Assembly: GCA_017474455.1 (NCBI GenBank)
Contig: JAFVHP010000037.1
Span: forward strand, 143,117 to 207,116
Length of the DNA: 64,000 nucleotides
Direction of reading: 5' to 3'
From: Lachnospiraceae bacterium
GTDB lineage: Bacteria > Bacillota > Clostridia > Lachnospirales > Lachnospiraceae
Positions within the stretch are counted from its first letter, which is position 1. Each line of letters begins with the position of its first letter. Position numbers and translations under genes: made by a program. A model generated the notes under the pieces. That model had not been told where the DNA came from. It searched no databases and saw only the letters and a list, made by a program, of their open reading frames with translations. This document shows positions 27,123 through 35,220 of the stretch, in pieces.

Positions 27123-28190
27123 ATGATCAAAAGAGGTGTATCATTATACAGCTATCAGCAGAATGAATTCTTTCATACCATGACATGGAAGGATGAACTT
27201 AAGGAAGTCGCGAACAATCTTCGCGGCGCAGACGGGATCGAGATCATCAGCGAATGCACGATCCCCCATTATCCCATGCCGCCGGAGAGCTTCTTCTTCG
27301 AGTGGAACAATGAGATCGCAAGATGGGGCCTGACACCCACAACGATGGATACCTACATGGACACCCTGCAGTTCCGCGATCATGTCCTGACCGATGCGGA
27401 GTGTGCCGAGAGGCTTAAATATGATATCAGACTGGCCAAGAAGATGGGCTTCAGGAACATGCGCCTTTGCCACAATGTTCCCCTTAAAGCAGTGGAGATA
27501 GCCCTTCCCCTTGCTGAGGAACTGGATATCCGCCTGACGAATGAAGTCCATGCACCGAGCCCGATCAAGCCTAAGAGGGGCGTTGACTGGGGCGAGACAG
27601 TTGCCAGGGATATCGCGTTCATCCAGAGGACCGGGACAAAGCACTACGGACTTCAGCCTGACATGGGTATTTTCCAGAACAAGCCCTGCCGTGTCATGCT
27701 CGCATATGCGCTCCGTGCCGGCCTGTCAAAAGACGATTCTTTCAAGGCAGCGGATGAGGTCCTTGTAAAATATGATGAAATCGGAGAAGACAGAGAAGCA
27801 TTCTTCGCATGGGGCAAAGAAGCTTATCCGGATCTTTTCGCATCCAGGTATGCCAGCTTCATGTTCAGAGGCGCATCTGCCGATCCGCTGGATCTGTATG
27901 ACATTATCCCTTATATCTACTGCATCCACGGCAAGTTCTATGAAATGACCGAGATCCCCGGCAAGCCCGGCCAGTACGAAGACAAGTCGATCATGTATCC
28001 CGAAGTTATCGGCATCCTTGCCGACTGCGGTTATGACGGATATATCGATTCCGAATATGAGGGCCAGAGGAGCCAGCAGGATATGGGCTATGAAGGACTT
28101 CCGAATGAAGTAGAGGAAGTCAGGCGCCATCATGAAATGCTCTCCAGGCTGATCGCGGAAGCGGATCATAAGAATAAGAGTAAACAGTAA
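27123..28190 (+). CDS. Xylose-isomerase-like TIM barrel, candidate C-glycoside deglycosidase large subunit
   Basis: A 355-residue sugar phosphate isomerase/epimerase-family TIM barrel. A four-residue metal site is visible: E141 (RLTNEVHA), D180 (LQPDMG), H269 (CIHGKF) and E311 (DSEYEG), the Glu-Asp-His-Glu pattern used by this superfamily and by DfgA-type C-deglycosidase alpha subunits to hold Mn2+ or a similar ion. The pairing with the upstream DUF6379-like gene supports cleavage of C-C linked sugars (puerarin-like or other aryl C-glycosides, after oxidation at the sugar C3). No Gfo/Idh-type oxidoreductase for that oxidation is nearby. The ATG at 27123 is better spaced from AAGGGAGG than the one at 27117. 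A plain sugar epimerase remains possible. Confidence 0.7.
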   Translation: MIKRGVSLYSYQQNEFFHTMTWKDELKEVANNLRGADGIEIISECTIPHYPMPPESFFFEWNNEIARWGLTPTTMDTYMDTLQFRDHVLTDAECAERLKYDIRLAKKMGFRNMRLCHNVPLKAVEIALPLAEELDIRLTNEVHAPSPIKPKRGVDWGETVARDIAFIQRTGTKHYGLQPDMGIFQNKPCRVMLAYALRAGLSKDDSFKAADEVLVKYDEIGEDREAFFAWGKEAYPDLFASRYASFMFRGASADPLDLYDIIPYIYCIHGKFYEMTEIPGKPGQYEDKSIMYPEVIGILADCGYDGYIDSEYEGQRSQQDMGYEGLPNEVEEVRRHHEMLSRLIAEADHKNKSKQ

Positions 28191-28231
28191 GCACTGATGC
28201 TGCAGTATGCAGACAGTATCCGACTGAACGA

Positions 28232-28280
28232 AAGACCGTGCGGTATACCCGGGTTTCATCGGGTACCGCACGGTCTTTTT
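28232..28280 (+). terminator. Strong intrinsic terminator
   Basis: AAGACCGTGCGGTA (28232-28245) pairs perfectly over 14 bp with 28264-28277, followed by a T-run, 40 bases after the TIM-barrel gene. Confidence 0.92.
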
Positions 28281-28294
28281 GTCGGTGAAGTCAA

Positions 28295-28323
28295 TTGACA
28301 AACACCGAATATTCAATCATAGT
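28295..28323 (+). promoter_or_regulatory. Promoter for the MFS transporter gene
   Basis: Consensus -35 TTGACA (28295-28300), spacer 17, weaker -10 CATAGT (28318-28323). Confidence 0.65.
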
Positions 28324-28401
28324 TAAACTGCCTGTTTACACATCGGCTCAGGCTCCGGGCTTTGCTGATGGAGATGTTAAAGAAACGGAGAATGTACGAT
28401 C

Positions 28402-29607
28402 ATGTCAAATAAAAAGAAATTATGGGCGCTTGCGGTGATTATGATCTCCCTGCTGCAGATGCACGGTGTAGGTATGTCGGCCATGCTGGCGCAGATCGGG
28501 AAAGCGTTTCCGGAAGCCCCGGACTCAAAGATCCAGTTTATCCAGACTTTGCCGGCACTGTTCGTGCTGCTGACGATCATTCCGTCTTCTTTCCTCGCGA
28601 GGAAGATCAAGCACAGGTATCTGTGCGCTTTCGGTGCGGCTGTTGTATCGGCATTCGCGATTCTCGGCGCGCTGTTTCACAATTCAGTCGGTATCCTTTA
28701 TCTGTGGTCGATCGTCCTGGGTATCGGTGCCGGCTTCACAGTTACAGTCGGCACTATCGTTATCGATGACCTGTTCGTCGGTTCCGAGAAGGTAACCGTC
28801 CTTGGCCTGCAGGCCTTCGCTGCCAGTGCCGGTACCATGCTTATCACCTTTATCAGCGGCAGACTGGTACAGAAAAACTGGTATCTCGGTTATCTGGCTT
28901 ATCTCATCGCGCTGATCCCTTTATTTGCGAGCCTGTTCTTCCTGAAAAATTCTCAGGAGGAAGTGGAAGCGGAGAGACAGAAAGCAAAGAACAGAGGAGC
29001 AGGCGGAGCGGCCTCGTCCGAAGAGAAGTGCTATGTTCCGGGTGTCATCTTTTCCGTAATCTTTGCCTTCATGATGGGCGTTATCTACAACGTCCTCAAT
29101 ACGAACATCGGTTATTATCTTTCCGAAAAAGGCATTGGCAATTCCGGTACGGCCGGTACAATGATGACTGTATTTCTTCTGTTCTCAGGCCTTATGGGAC
29201 TGGTTGTAGGTTTCCTGACGAAGAAGATCGGCCTGTTTACAGTTGGCGTGGGGTTTGCTGCCATGTGCCTGGGCGACTTTCTCGTTTCGATCAGCCCCAA
29301 TGTCCCGCCGGTAGTCATCGGCGGCATGCTGGCCTGCTGCGGCATACCTTTTGTTATGCCCGTCGTACTGGCAAATGCCACACAGACGGGAGGCAGGATC
29401 TCATCCATGGCACTGACTATGACACTGATGGGTGCGCAGCTTGGCAACTTCGCTTCTCCGGTACTTACGACTGTTGCTGCGAAGGTATTTCATTCTGATA
29501 TGGTCGTATACCGTTACCGACTGGCCGCTGTCATCTCCTTCATCTGTGTGGTCTGCGTAGTCGCTTATGCCCTCAGCCAGAAAAAACGGGCAAAAGCACT
29601 AGCGTAA
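28402..29607 (+). CDS. MFS transporter
   Basis: A 401-residue protein with about 12 hydrophobic helices and a charged central loop (QEEVEAERQKAKNRGAGG), the usual major facilitator layout. ARKIKHRY after helix 2 matches the loop 2-3 signature. Substrate is not predictable from sequence; the position just after the C-deglycosidase-like pair, though behind a terminator and with its own promoter, suggests uptake of a glycoside or export of a product (inference). It ends 22 bases before the MATE gene. Confidence 0.88.
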   Translation: MSNKKKLWALAVIMISLLQMHGVGMSAMLAQIGKAFPEAPDSKIQFIQTLPALFVLLTIIPSSFLARKIKHRYLCAFGAAVVSAFAILGALFHNSVGILYLWSIVLGIGAGFTVTVGTIVIDDLFVGSEKVTVLGLQAFAASAGTMLITFISGRLVQKNWYLGYLAYLIALIPLFASLFFLKNSQEEVEAERQKAKNRGAGGAASSEEKCYVPGVIFSVIFAFMMGVIYNVLNTNIGYYLSEKGIGNSGTAGTMMTVFLLFSGLMGLVVGFLTKKIGLFTVGVGFAAMCLGDFLVSISPNVPPVVIGGMLACCGIPFVMPVVLANATQTGGRISSMALTMTLMGAQLGNFASPVLTTVAAKVFHSDMVVYRYRLAAVISFICVVCVVAYALSQKKRAKALA

Positions 29608-29629
29608 AAAATGTATCAGGAAGGATATA

Positions 29630-31039
29630 ATGACAACTTCAGTGCCGCGCAGACCGCGCGGAGACAATGCCGGCAGATTATTTGACCGAAACAGGATCGA
29701 TTTCAGCGATCTGCTGTTTGATAGTATTTCTTTGAAAAAGCTGCTCCTCCCGCTGATCGTGGAGCAGCTTCTTACTTCTTTTATGGGAATGGCGGATACG
29801 ATGATGATATCCAGGGTCGGCAGCGCTGCCATTTCCGCTGTTTCCCTGGTCGATTCCATTAATATCCTGGTGATCCAGGTCTTCGCCGCGCTGGCGACGG
29901 GGGGAACGATCGTCTGTTCACAGTATATCGGCCATGGGGACAAAGCCCGGACCAACAGCGCGGCCAGACAGGTCGTGCTGACGATCCTTTTCATTTCCTG
30001 TCTTGCGGCAGCTGCCTGCATGATATTCTGTACGCCGATCCTGCGGCTGGTGTTCGGGACGGTGGAAGAAGCCGTCATGCGCAATTCGCAGGTGTACTTC
30101 CTGGTGACGGCAGCATCTTTCCCGTTCCTTGCGCTGTTCCAGGCCGGGGCGGCGTTCTACAGAGCAGGCGGCAACAGCCGTTTCCCGATGACAGTCTCCG
30201 TTATCTGCAACGCCGTTAACATTGCCGGTAATGCCATCTTCATTTTCGTGTTTCACTGGGGCGTTTTCGGCGCCGCGCTGTCAACTTTGATATCACGCAT
30301 ACTTCTGGCTGTTATCGTGTTTGCTTTCCTGAGGCTGCCCAGACAGATCATCGTGATCGACAGATACCTGTCAATGCGCCCGGATTTCACTGTCATCCTG
30401 AAGATCCTGTCGGTCGGGATCCCGGCAGGGATAGAAAGCGGTATGTTCCAGTTTGGCAAACTGGCCATCCAGTCGTCTGTATCGACGCTGGGAACAGCGG
30501 CGATCGCGGCCCAGGCTATGACTAATATCCTGGAAAACCTGAACGGGATCGCCGGTATCGGCATCGGGCTCGGGCTCATGACTGTAGTGGGCCAGTGTAT
30601 CGGCGCGGGCCGGACGGAAGAAGCGAAATACTATATTGTAAAAATATATCTGATCGGAGAGGCAGCAGTGACTGCTTCCTGCCTGTTCGTATATGCGATC
30701 ACAAGGCCGGTGGTATGGCTCGCCGGAATGGAACCCGCGAGCGCGGATATGTGTATCTGGATGATGGGCTGGATCACCCTGGTCAAACCTGTCGTTTGGT
30801 CGGCTGCCTTTATTGTGCCCTATGGCTTCAGGGGGGCCGGCGATGTGAAATTCAACATGATCATGTCCAGTTTAAGTATGTGGCTCTGCCGGGTCGTCCT
30901 GGCGACTATTCTGATAAGGGTCTGCGGCTTCGGACCGATCGCGGTCTGGATCGGCATGTTCTCTGACTGGACGATCCGCGCCATTATTCATTATTTCCGG
31001 TTCAGATCCGGCAGATGGCTGAACCATGCGGTGATATGA
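29630..31039 (+). CDS. MATE family efflux transporter
   Basis: A 469-residue protein with 12 predicted helices in two similar halves. The opening IVEQLLTSFMGMADTMMISRVG and the later LPLIVEQ/GIPAGIESGMFQFG-type repeat start are typical of MATE exporters (kept here as short fragments: EQLLTSFMGMADTMMIS; GIPAGIESGMFQFG). It exports drugs or metabolites using a Na+ or H+ gradient. AAGGA precedes the ATG. Likely co-transcribed with the MFS gene upstream. The region beyond its stop is occupied by palindromic element 2. Confidence 0.92.
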   Translation: MTTSVPRRPRGDNAGRLFDRNRIDFSDLLFDSISLKKLLLPLIVEQLLTSFMGMADTMMISRVGSAAISAVSLVDSINILVIQVFAALATGGTIVCSQYIGHGDKARTNSAARQVVLTILFISCLAAAACMIFCTPILRLVFGTVEEAVMRNSQVYFLVTAASFPFLALFQAGAAFYRAGGNSRFPMTVSVICNAVNIAGNAIFIFVFHWGVFGAALSTLISRILLAVIVFAFLRLPRQIIVIDRYLSMRPDFTVILKILSVGIPAGIESGMFQFGKLAIQSSVSTLGTAAIAAQAMTNILENLNGIAGIGIGLGLMTVVGQCIGAGRTEEAKYYIVKIYLIGEAAVTASCLFVYAITRPVVWLAGMEPASADMCIWMMGWITLVKPVVWSAAFIVPYGFRGAGDVKFNMIMSSLSMWLCRVVLATILIRVCGFGPIAVWIGMFSDWTIRAIIHYFRFRSGRWLNHAVI

Positions 31040-31061
31040 TCAGGATATCTGACTTTTCGTG

Positions 31062-31210
31062 AACTGTCCGTCAGGCTGATGTAACGGTTCTCCGTGCCTT
31101 ATGCCGCGGCCGGTACTTGGGGACCGTCCTTCAGGTCCCTTATGTACCGTTGCCAGCGGCATCAGAGCGGGAGCGTGCCGGAGAACTGTGCATCAGCCCG
31201 GCGGACAATG
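31062..31210. repeat. Structured palindromic element, copy 2
   Basis: A ~149-base imperfect palindrome between the MATE gene and the acetyltransferase gene, ending 16 bases before the latter's ATG. Outer arms pair from TGTCCG (31065) through ~31090 with ~31180-31207. On its minus strand it carries the two conserved blocks of copy 1 (plus-strand coordinates 31140-31179 and 31099-31118). On the plus strand the asymmetric loop holds GC-GGGA-GC, again a GNRA mini-hairpin. Two base pairs in the inner helix differ from copy 1 by compensatory changes. The terminal hairpin is GGGACC/GGTCCC, different from copy 1. Confidence 0.82.
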
Positions 31211-31226
31211 CAAAAAGGAGTTTATA

Positions 31227-31778
31227 ATGACTGAGTTGGAAAAACAGAAATCCTTGGAGGAATACTGGAATAACGATCCGGAGATCGTAGAGGCAAAGAA
31301 GCGTGCCAGGATGATCACACAGATGATCAACCAGACTCCGGCAGAAGATACGGGAAAGATCTTTGACATTGCCTGTGAACTGTTCGGATCGTGCGGTAAA
31401 GGGCTCTATATCAAGCCGCCTTTCTACTGTGATTTCGGATACAACATACACGTCGGGGAAAACTGCATTATCAATTTCCAGTGTGTGCTTCTGGATGAAG
31501 CCCCCATCATCATAGGCGACAATTGTATGATAGGACCGATGACAGGGCTGTACACCGTCAGCCATCCGCTGGATCCGGAACGCAGGGCAGCAGGATATGT
31601 TTCGGGGAAGCCCATCGTGCTTGAAAACAATGTCTGGATAGGCGGCAGCTGTACGATCCTGCCCGGTGTGACGATCGGTGAAAATGCCGTCATCGGCGCG
31701 GGTGCTGTCGTTACGAAGGATATACCGGCAAATACCGTGGCCGCCGGCAATCCGGCAAAAGTATTAAGAAAGCTCTGA
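31227..31778 (+). CDS. Sugar O-acetyltransferase (Maa/LacA type)
   Basis: A 183-residue left-handed beta-helix acetyltransferase with hexapeptide repeats (VTIGENAVIGAGAVVTKDIP) and the N-terminal Mac domain. The family moves acetyl from acetyl-CoA to maltose, galactosides or similar sugars; the catalytic His is in YTVSHPLDPERR. AAAAAGGAG precedes the ATG at 31227; the frame is open upstream into element 2, but that is not coding. The substrate is not known. Confidence 0.92.
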   Translation: MTELEKQKSLEEYWNNDPEIVEAKKRARMITQMINQTPAEDTGKIFDIACELFGSCGKGLYIKPPFYCDFGYNIHVGENCIINFQCVLLDEAPIIIGDNCMIGPMTGLYTVSHPLDPERRAAGYVSGKPIVLENNVWIGGSCTILPGVTIGENAVIGAGAVVTKDIPANTVAAGNPAKVLRKL

Positions 31779-31803
31779 ACCGGACGACCGGCCCGGGATG
31801 GTG

Positions 31804-31831
31804 TTGTTGTACCCTGATACGGTGATATAAT
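31804..31831 (+). promoter_or_regulatory. Promoter for the RidA gene
   Basis: -35 TTGTTG (31804-31809), spacer 16, and extended -10 TGATATAAT (hexamer 31826-31831), 40 bases before the ATG. Confidence 0.65.
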
Positions 31832-31871
31832 TTAATTTGTATCAAAGCATTTGAATTCGGAGGTATTTATC

Positions 31872-32240
31872 ATGAAAGTAATCTCAACCGCTAACGCACC
31901 TGCAGCCATCGGCCCTTATTCCCAGGGGATGGTCGCGAACGGCATCGTATACTCATCGGGCCAGATACCGGTGGATCCCGCAACGGGCAATGTGCCGGAA
32001 GGCATCGCCGCCCAGGCAGAGCAGAGCTGCAAAAATGTCGCCGCTGTTATCGAAGCGGGCGGAAGTTCCATGGAAAAAGTCATTAAGACCACATGCTTTA
32101 TCGCCGATATGGGCGATTTTGCAGATTTCAACGCTGTATATGAGAAGTATTTCGTAAGCAAACCGGCCAGGAGCTGCGTAGCCGTTAAAGCGCTTCCCAA
32201 GGGCGTACTCTGCGAGATCGAAGCGATCGCGGAACTCTGA
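31872..32240 (+). CDS. RidA family enamine/imine deaminase
   Basis: A 122-residue RidA (YjgF/YER057c) protein that hydrolyses reactive 2-aminoacrylate-type enamines released by PLP enzymes. Motifs: NAPAAIGPYSQ, YSSGQIPVDP and the catalytic arginine in KPARSCVAVKALPKG. GGAGG lies before the ATG at 31872. The next gene is a PLP aminotransferase, a fitting neighbour, 31 bases downstream. Confidence 0.95.
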   Translation: MKVISTANAPAAIGPYSQGMVANGIVYSSGQIPVDPATGNVPEGIAAQAEQSCKNVAAVIEAGGSSMEKVIKTTCFIADMGDFADFNAVYEKYFVSKPARSCVAVKALPKGVLCEIEAIAEL

Positions 32241-32271
32241 TCATCCTGACTGATCATATTGGTGGGGAATT

Positions 32272-33501
32272 ATGGCATTTGACATTAAGACAAAAATGAA
32301 CGGCAGGTTCAGAGACCTCCAGGGAGGCCTCTTCCTGAGCGTTGAGAAGGCGGATGTAGGCGAAGGCGCGGCAAAGTTCCAGGCTGCGGGCGGTGTCAAT
32401 ATGGCATGGGCGGACATGTTCTATCCGGATCCTTCCATCCCGGAATCTGTCCTGAAGGCAACGGTGGAGGCGCTGGAAACGGGTTTCCCTTCCCACTATA
32501 CCCTGCCGATAGGCATGCTGGAACTGCGCCAGGCGCTGGCGGAGCATATTGAAAAAAAGGACGGTCTGAAGCTTGATCCCAGCCGGAATATCCTGATTGC
32601 CCCCGGCTCTGATTCCGGGCTGATGATGGCCATGATGCCGTTCCTGGAAGCAGGGGATGAAGTGCTGGTCCCGGATCCCTGCTATGCCAGCAACTATCTC
32701 AACTGTACGCTCCTGGGCGCAAAAGCGGTCAGTGTCCCGACCTGGTATGACGACAATTACAGGATCCATATCGAAGAGATGGAAAAACGCCTGACGAATA
32801 GGACAAAAATGGTGCTTCTGACCCATCCGAACAATCCTACGACAGTCGTTTACCGTAAGGATAACCTGGAGGAGCTGGCGAAGTTCATCGTGGACAACGA
32901 CCTTGTACTTGTCTGCGACCAGGCGTTCGAAGACCATATCTTCGACGGTATAGAATTTGTCTCACCCTGCACGCTTCCGGGCATGTGGGAGAGGACGGTC
33001 ACGGTCTGTTCGATGTCAAAAGGCTATGGCCTGTCCGGCTACAGGATCGGATATCTGTATGCGGATGACCATATGATGGATGTCTATTACGGGGCGGCTG
33101 TGAATGTCCTCGGCGCGCCGAATACGATGTCCACTTTCGGATGCATCGCCGCACTGCACGACGATACGATACTTCCTGGATATAAGGAGAGGCTCGACAG
33201 GCGCAGAATGCTGGCCTACGGGATCCTTTCCGCCATTCCGGGCGTCCGGATGCGGCCTTCGGAAAGCGGGATCCTTTCCTGGCTCGATGTTTCACGGCTG
33301 GGTACTTCGCAGGAGATCGTGGATTATCTGCGGGAAGAAGCGCTGATCATGGTCAATCCGGGCAGCCAGTACGGTGCGTGCGGAGAAGGATTCATCCGGA
33401 TCGTCAGCGCATGCTTTTCGGACGACGGGGATGCGGCCGCCTGCTTTGAACGTATAGCGGACGCGCTGACGAAGCTCGCGAAAGAAAAGGGGATCGCCTG
33501 A
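32272..33501 (+). CDS. Class I/II PLP-dependent aminotransferase
   Basis: A 409-residue fold-type I aminotransferase. The PLP lysine is in CSMSKGYGLSGYRIGY, the cofactor Asp in LVCDQAFED, the Asn in THPNNPTTVV, and the substrate-carboxylate Arg in FIRIVSAC. The substrate is not clear; it is close to the aspartate/aromatic aminotransferase-like group. Ends 1 base before the YbaK-type gene, so these are co-translated. RidA upstream would protect against its reactive intermediates. Confidence 0.9.
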   Translation: MAFDIKTKMNGRFRDLQGGLFLSVEKADVGEGAAKFQAAGGVNMAWADMFYPDPSIPESVLKATVEALETGFPSHYTLPIGMLELRQALAEHIEKKDGLKLDPSRNILIAPGSDSGLMMAMMPFLEAGDEVLVPDPCYASNYLNCTLLGAKAVSVPTWYDDNYRIHIEEMEKRLTNRTKMVLLTHPNNPTTVVYRKDNLEELAKFIVDNDLVLVCDQAFEDHIFDGIEFVSPCTLPGMWERTVTVCSMSKGYGLSGYRIGYLYADDHMMDVYYGAAVNVLGAPNTMSTFGCIAALHDDTILPGYKERLDRRRMLAYGILSAIPGVRMRPSESGILSWLDVSRLGTSQEIVDYLREEALIMVNPGSQYGACGEGFIRIVSACFSDDGDAAACFERIADALTKLAKEKGIA

Positions 33502-33502
33502 A

Positions 33503-34048
33503 ATGGGACCTGAACCGGAACAGGGGCGGCCGGCGGAGACAAAAGGCCGGGCGGAAGCGGAGATCAGGACGTACGACTTTCTGGACAGTCTGGGCATAAA
33601 GTATGAACGGGCCGATCACGAGGCTGCCTTTACGATGGAGGCCTGCGAGGAGATCGACGCGGTCCTGGGCATCAAAATGTGCAAAAACCTGTTTTTGTGC
33701 AACAGACAGGAAACAAGCTTTTATCTCCTGATGATGCCCGGAGATCTTCCGTTTAAGACAAAAGACCTCTCCGCCCAGATAGGAAGCGCGAGACTTTCCT
33801 TTGCCTCGCATGATAAAATGAAAGAGTATCTGGACATAACGCCCGGCGCGATGAGCGTCATGGGACTTATGAACGATACAGAACAGAAAGTGCAGCTGCT
33901 GATCGAAGAGAGCATTCTGCAGGATGAGTATCTGGGGTGCCATCCCTGCGTGAATACGTCCAGCCTGAAGATCAGGATGAAGGACATCACGGAGATCTTT
34001 CTTCCGGCAGTTTCGCATAGTGCAACTATAGTGAGACTAACAGGATAA
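33503..34048 (+). CDS. YbaK/ProX-type aminoacyl-tRNA deacylase
   Basis: A 181-residue trans-editing domain that clears mischarged tRNA, most like PrdX/ProXp-ala, which removes alanine from tRNA-Pro. Seen: HEAAFTMEAC, the conserved Lys in IKMCKNLFLCN, LMMPGDLPFKTKDL and GCHPCVNTSSLKI. The gene starts at an ATG 1 base after the aminotransferase stop; the AAAGGGG ribosome-binding site is inside that gene. Confidence 0.88.
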   Translation: MGPEPEQGRPAETKGRAEAEIRTYDFLDSLGIKYERADHEAAFTMEACEEIDAVLGIKMCKNLFLCNRQETSFYLLMMPGDLPFKTKDLSAQIGSARLSFASHDKMKEYLDITPGAMSVMGLMNDTEQKVQLLIEESILQDEYLGCHPCVNTSSLKIRMKDITEIFLPAVSHSATIVRLTG

Positions 34049-34059
34049 GGGGTTAAAGA

Positions 34060-35205
34060 ATGAGCGATTATTTCGGAAAAGAGATACACAAACTGGGCTT
34101 CGGCCTGATGCGTCTGCCCAAACTTGACGGTGTAAAGGCTGAAAACGGACAGCCTGCCATCGACATTGAGCAGGTGAAGGAAATGGTCGATTTCTTCATC
34201 GCTTCCGGCGGGACTTATTTTGACACTGCGTATGTATATGACGGCGGCAACTCGGAAAGAGCGGCAAAGGAAGCGCTCGTGGACCGTTATCCGAGGGAGA
34301 GCTTCACTCTGGCGACCAAGCTGAACGCGCGCGCTGCCGCGAATGAAGAAGAAGCCAAGAAACAGTTCGTGATCAGCCTTGAGCGCACCGGGGCGGGATA
34401 CTTTGATTTCTATCTCCTGCACGCCATGGGTGCCGATAACTATGAGACCTACAAGGATTATCATCTGTTCGACTTTGCCAGACAGCTGAAAGCGGAAGGC
34501 AAAGTGAAGCACTGGGGCTTCTCCTTCCATGACAAACCGGACGTACTGGACAGGATCCTGACCGACAATCCGGATGCGGAATTCGTCCAGCTGCAGATCA
34601 ACTATGCTGACTGGGAAGACCCGGGCACGCAGTCAAAAGCATGCCTTGAGATGGCCAGGAAGCACGGGAAATCCGTAGTCGTCATGGAGCCTGTCAAGGG
34701 CGGTACGCTGGCGCAGCCTCCGCAGTCGGTTCTGGATATCTTCAAGGCGGCCGATCCGGATGCTTCCCCCGCTTCATGGGCGATCCGCTTCGTTGCCTCC
34801 CAGGACGGCATCATCACGGTCCTCTCCGGCATGTCCAACATGGAACAGATGAAGGACAACGCCACATTCATGAAGGATTTCAAGCCGCTGACAGAAGCGG
34901 AAATGGAAGTGATCAAAAAGGCGCAGGAAACGCTGGCAAGCATTGAGTCCATCCCCTGCACAGGCTGCCATTACTGTACGGAAGGCTGCCCGATGCAGAT
35001 CAATATCCCCGGTATCTTCAGGGCCGTGAACCAGTATATGGTCTATGAGAACCTGGAAGGCGCCAAGGGCGGATACAGATGGGCCACCGGCGGCGGCAGC
35101 AAAGCTTCAGACTGTGTCCAGTGCGGACAGTGCGAAGCGGCCTGCCCCCAGCACATAAGTATTATTGAAGAACTGCAGAAAGCGGCAGAGCTGCTGGAAG
35201 CATAA
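34060..35205 (+). CDS. Aldo/keto reductase with C-terminal ferredoxin-like domain
   Basis: A 381-residue protein. The AKR barrel carries the catalytic set: Asp/Tyr in YFDTAYVYDGG, Lys in ATKLNAR and His in YLLHAMG. The C-terminus adds a bacterial ferredoxin-like part with CTGCHYCTEGC and CVQCGQCEAAC, enough cysteines for two iron-sulfur clusters. The layout is common in anaerobes, where electrons may come from ferredoxin as well as NAD(P)H. Substrate unknown. It lies in the same direction 15 bases before pgi. Confidence 0.92.
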   Translation: MSDYFGKEIHKLGFGLMRLPKLDGVKAENGQPAIDIEQVKEMVDFFIASGGTYFDTAYVYDGGNSERAAKEALVDRYPRESFTLATKLNARAAANEEEAKKQFVISLERTGAGYFDFYLLHAMGADNYETYKDYHLFDFARQLKAEGKVKHWGFSFHDKPDVLDRILTDNPDAEFVQLQINYADWEDPGTQSKACLEMARKHGKSVVVMEPVKGGTLAQPPQSVLDIFKAADPDASPASWAIRFVASQDGIITVLSGMSNMEQMKDNATFMKDFKPLTEAEMEVIKKAQETLASIESIPCTGCHYCTEGCPMQINIPGIFRAVNQYMVYENLEGAKGGYRWATGGGSKASDCVQCGQCEAACPQHISIIEELQKAAELLEA

Positions 35206-35220
35206 ACATGGAGATCAAAA

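Noticed and set aside
26250-31210. Integron attC sites as an explanation for the two palindromes
   Set aside because: attC sites keep short conserved ends and variable centres; here the internal blocks are conserved and the outer arms vary, and no integrase or cassette array is present.
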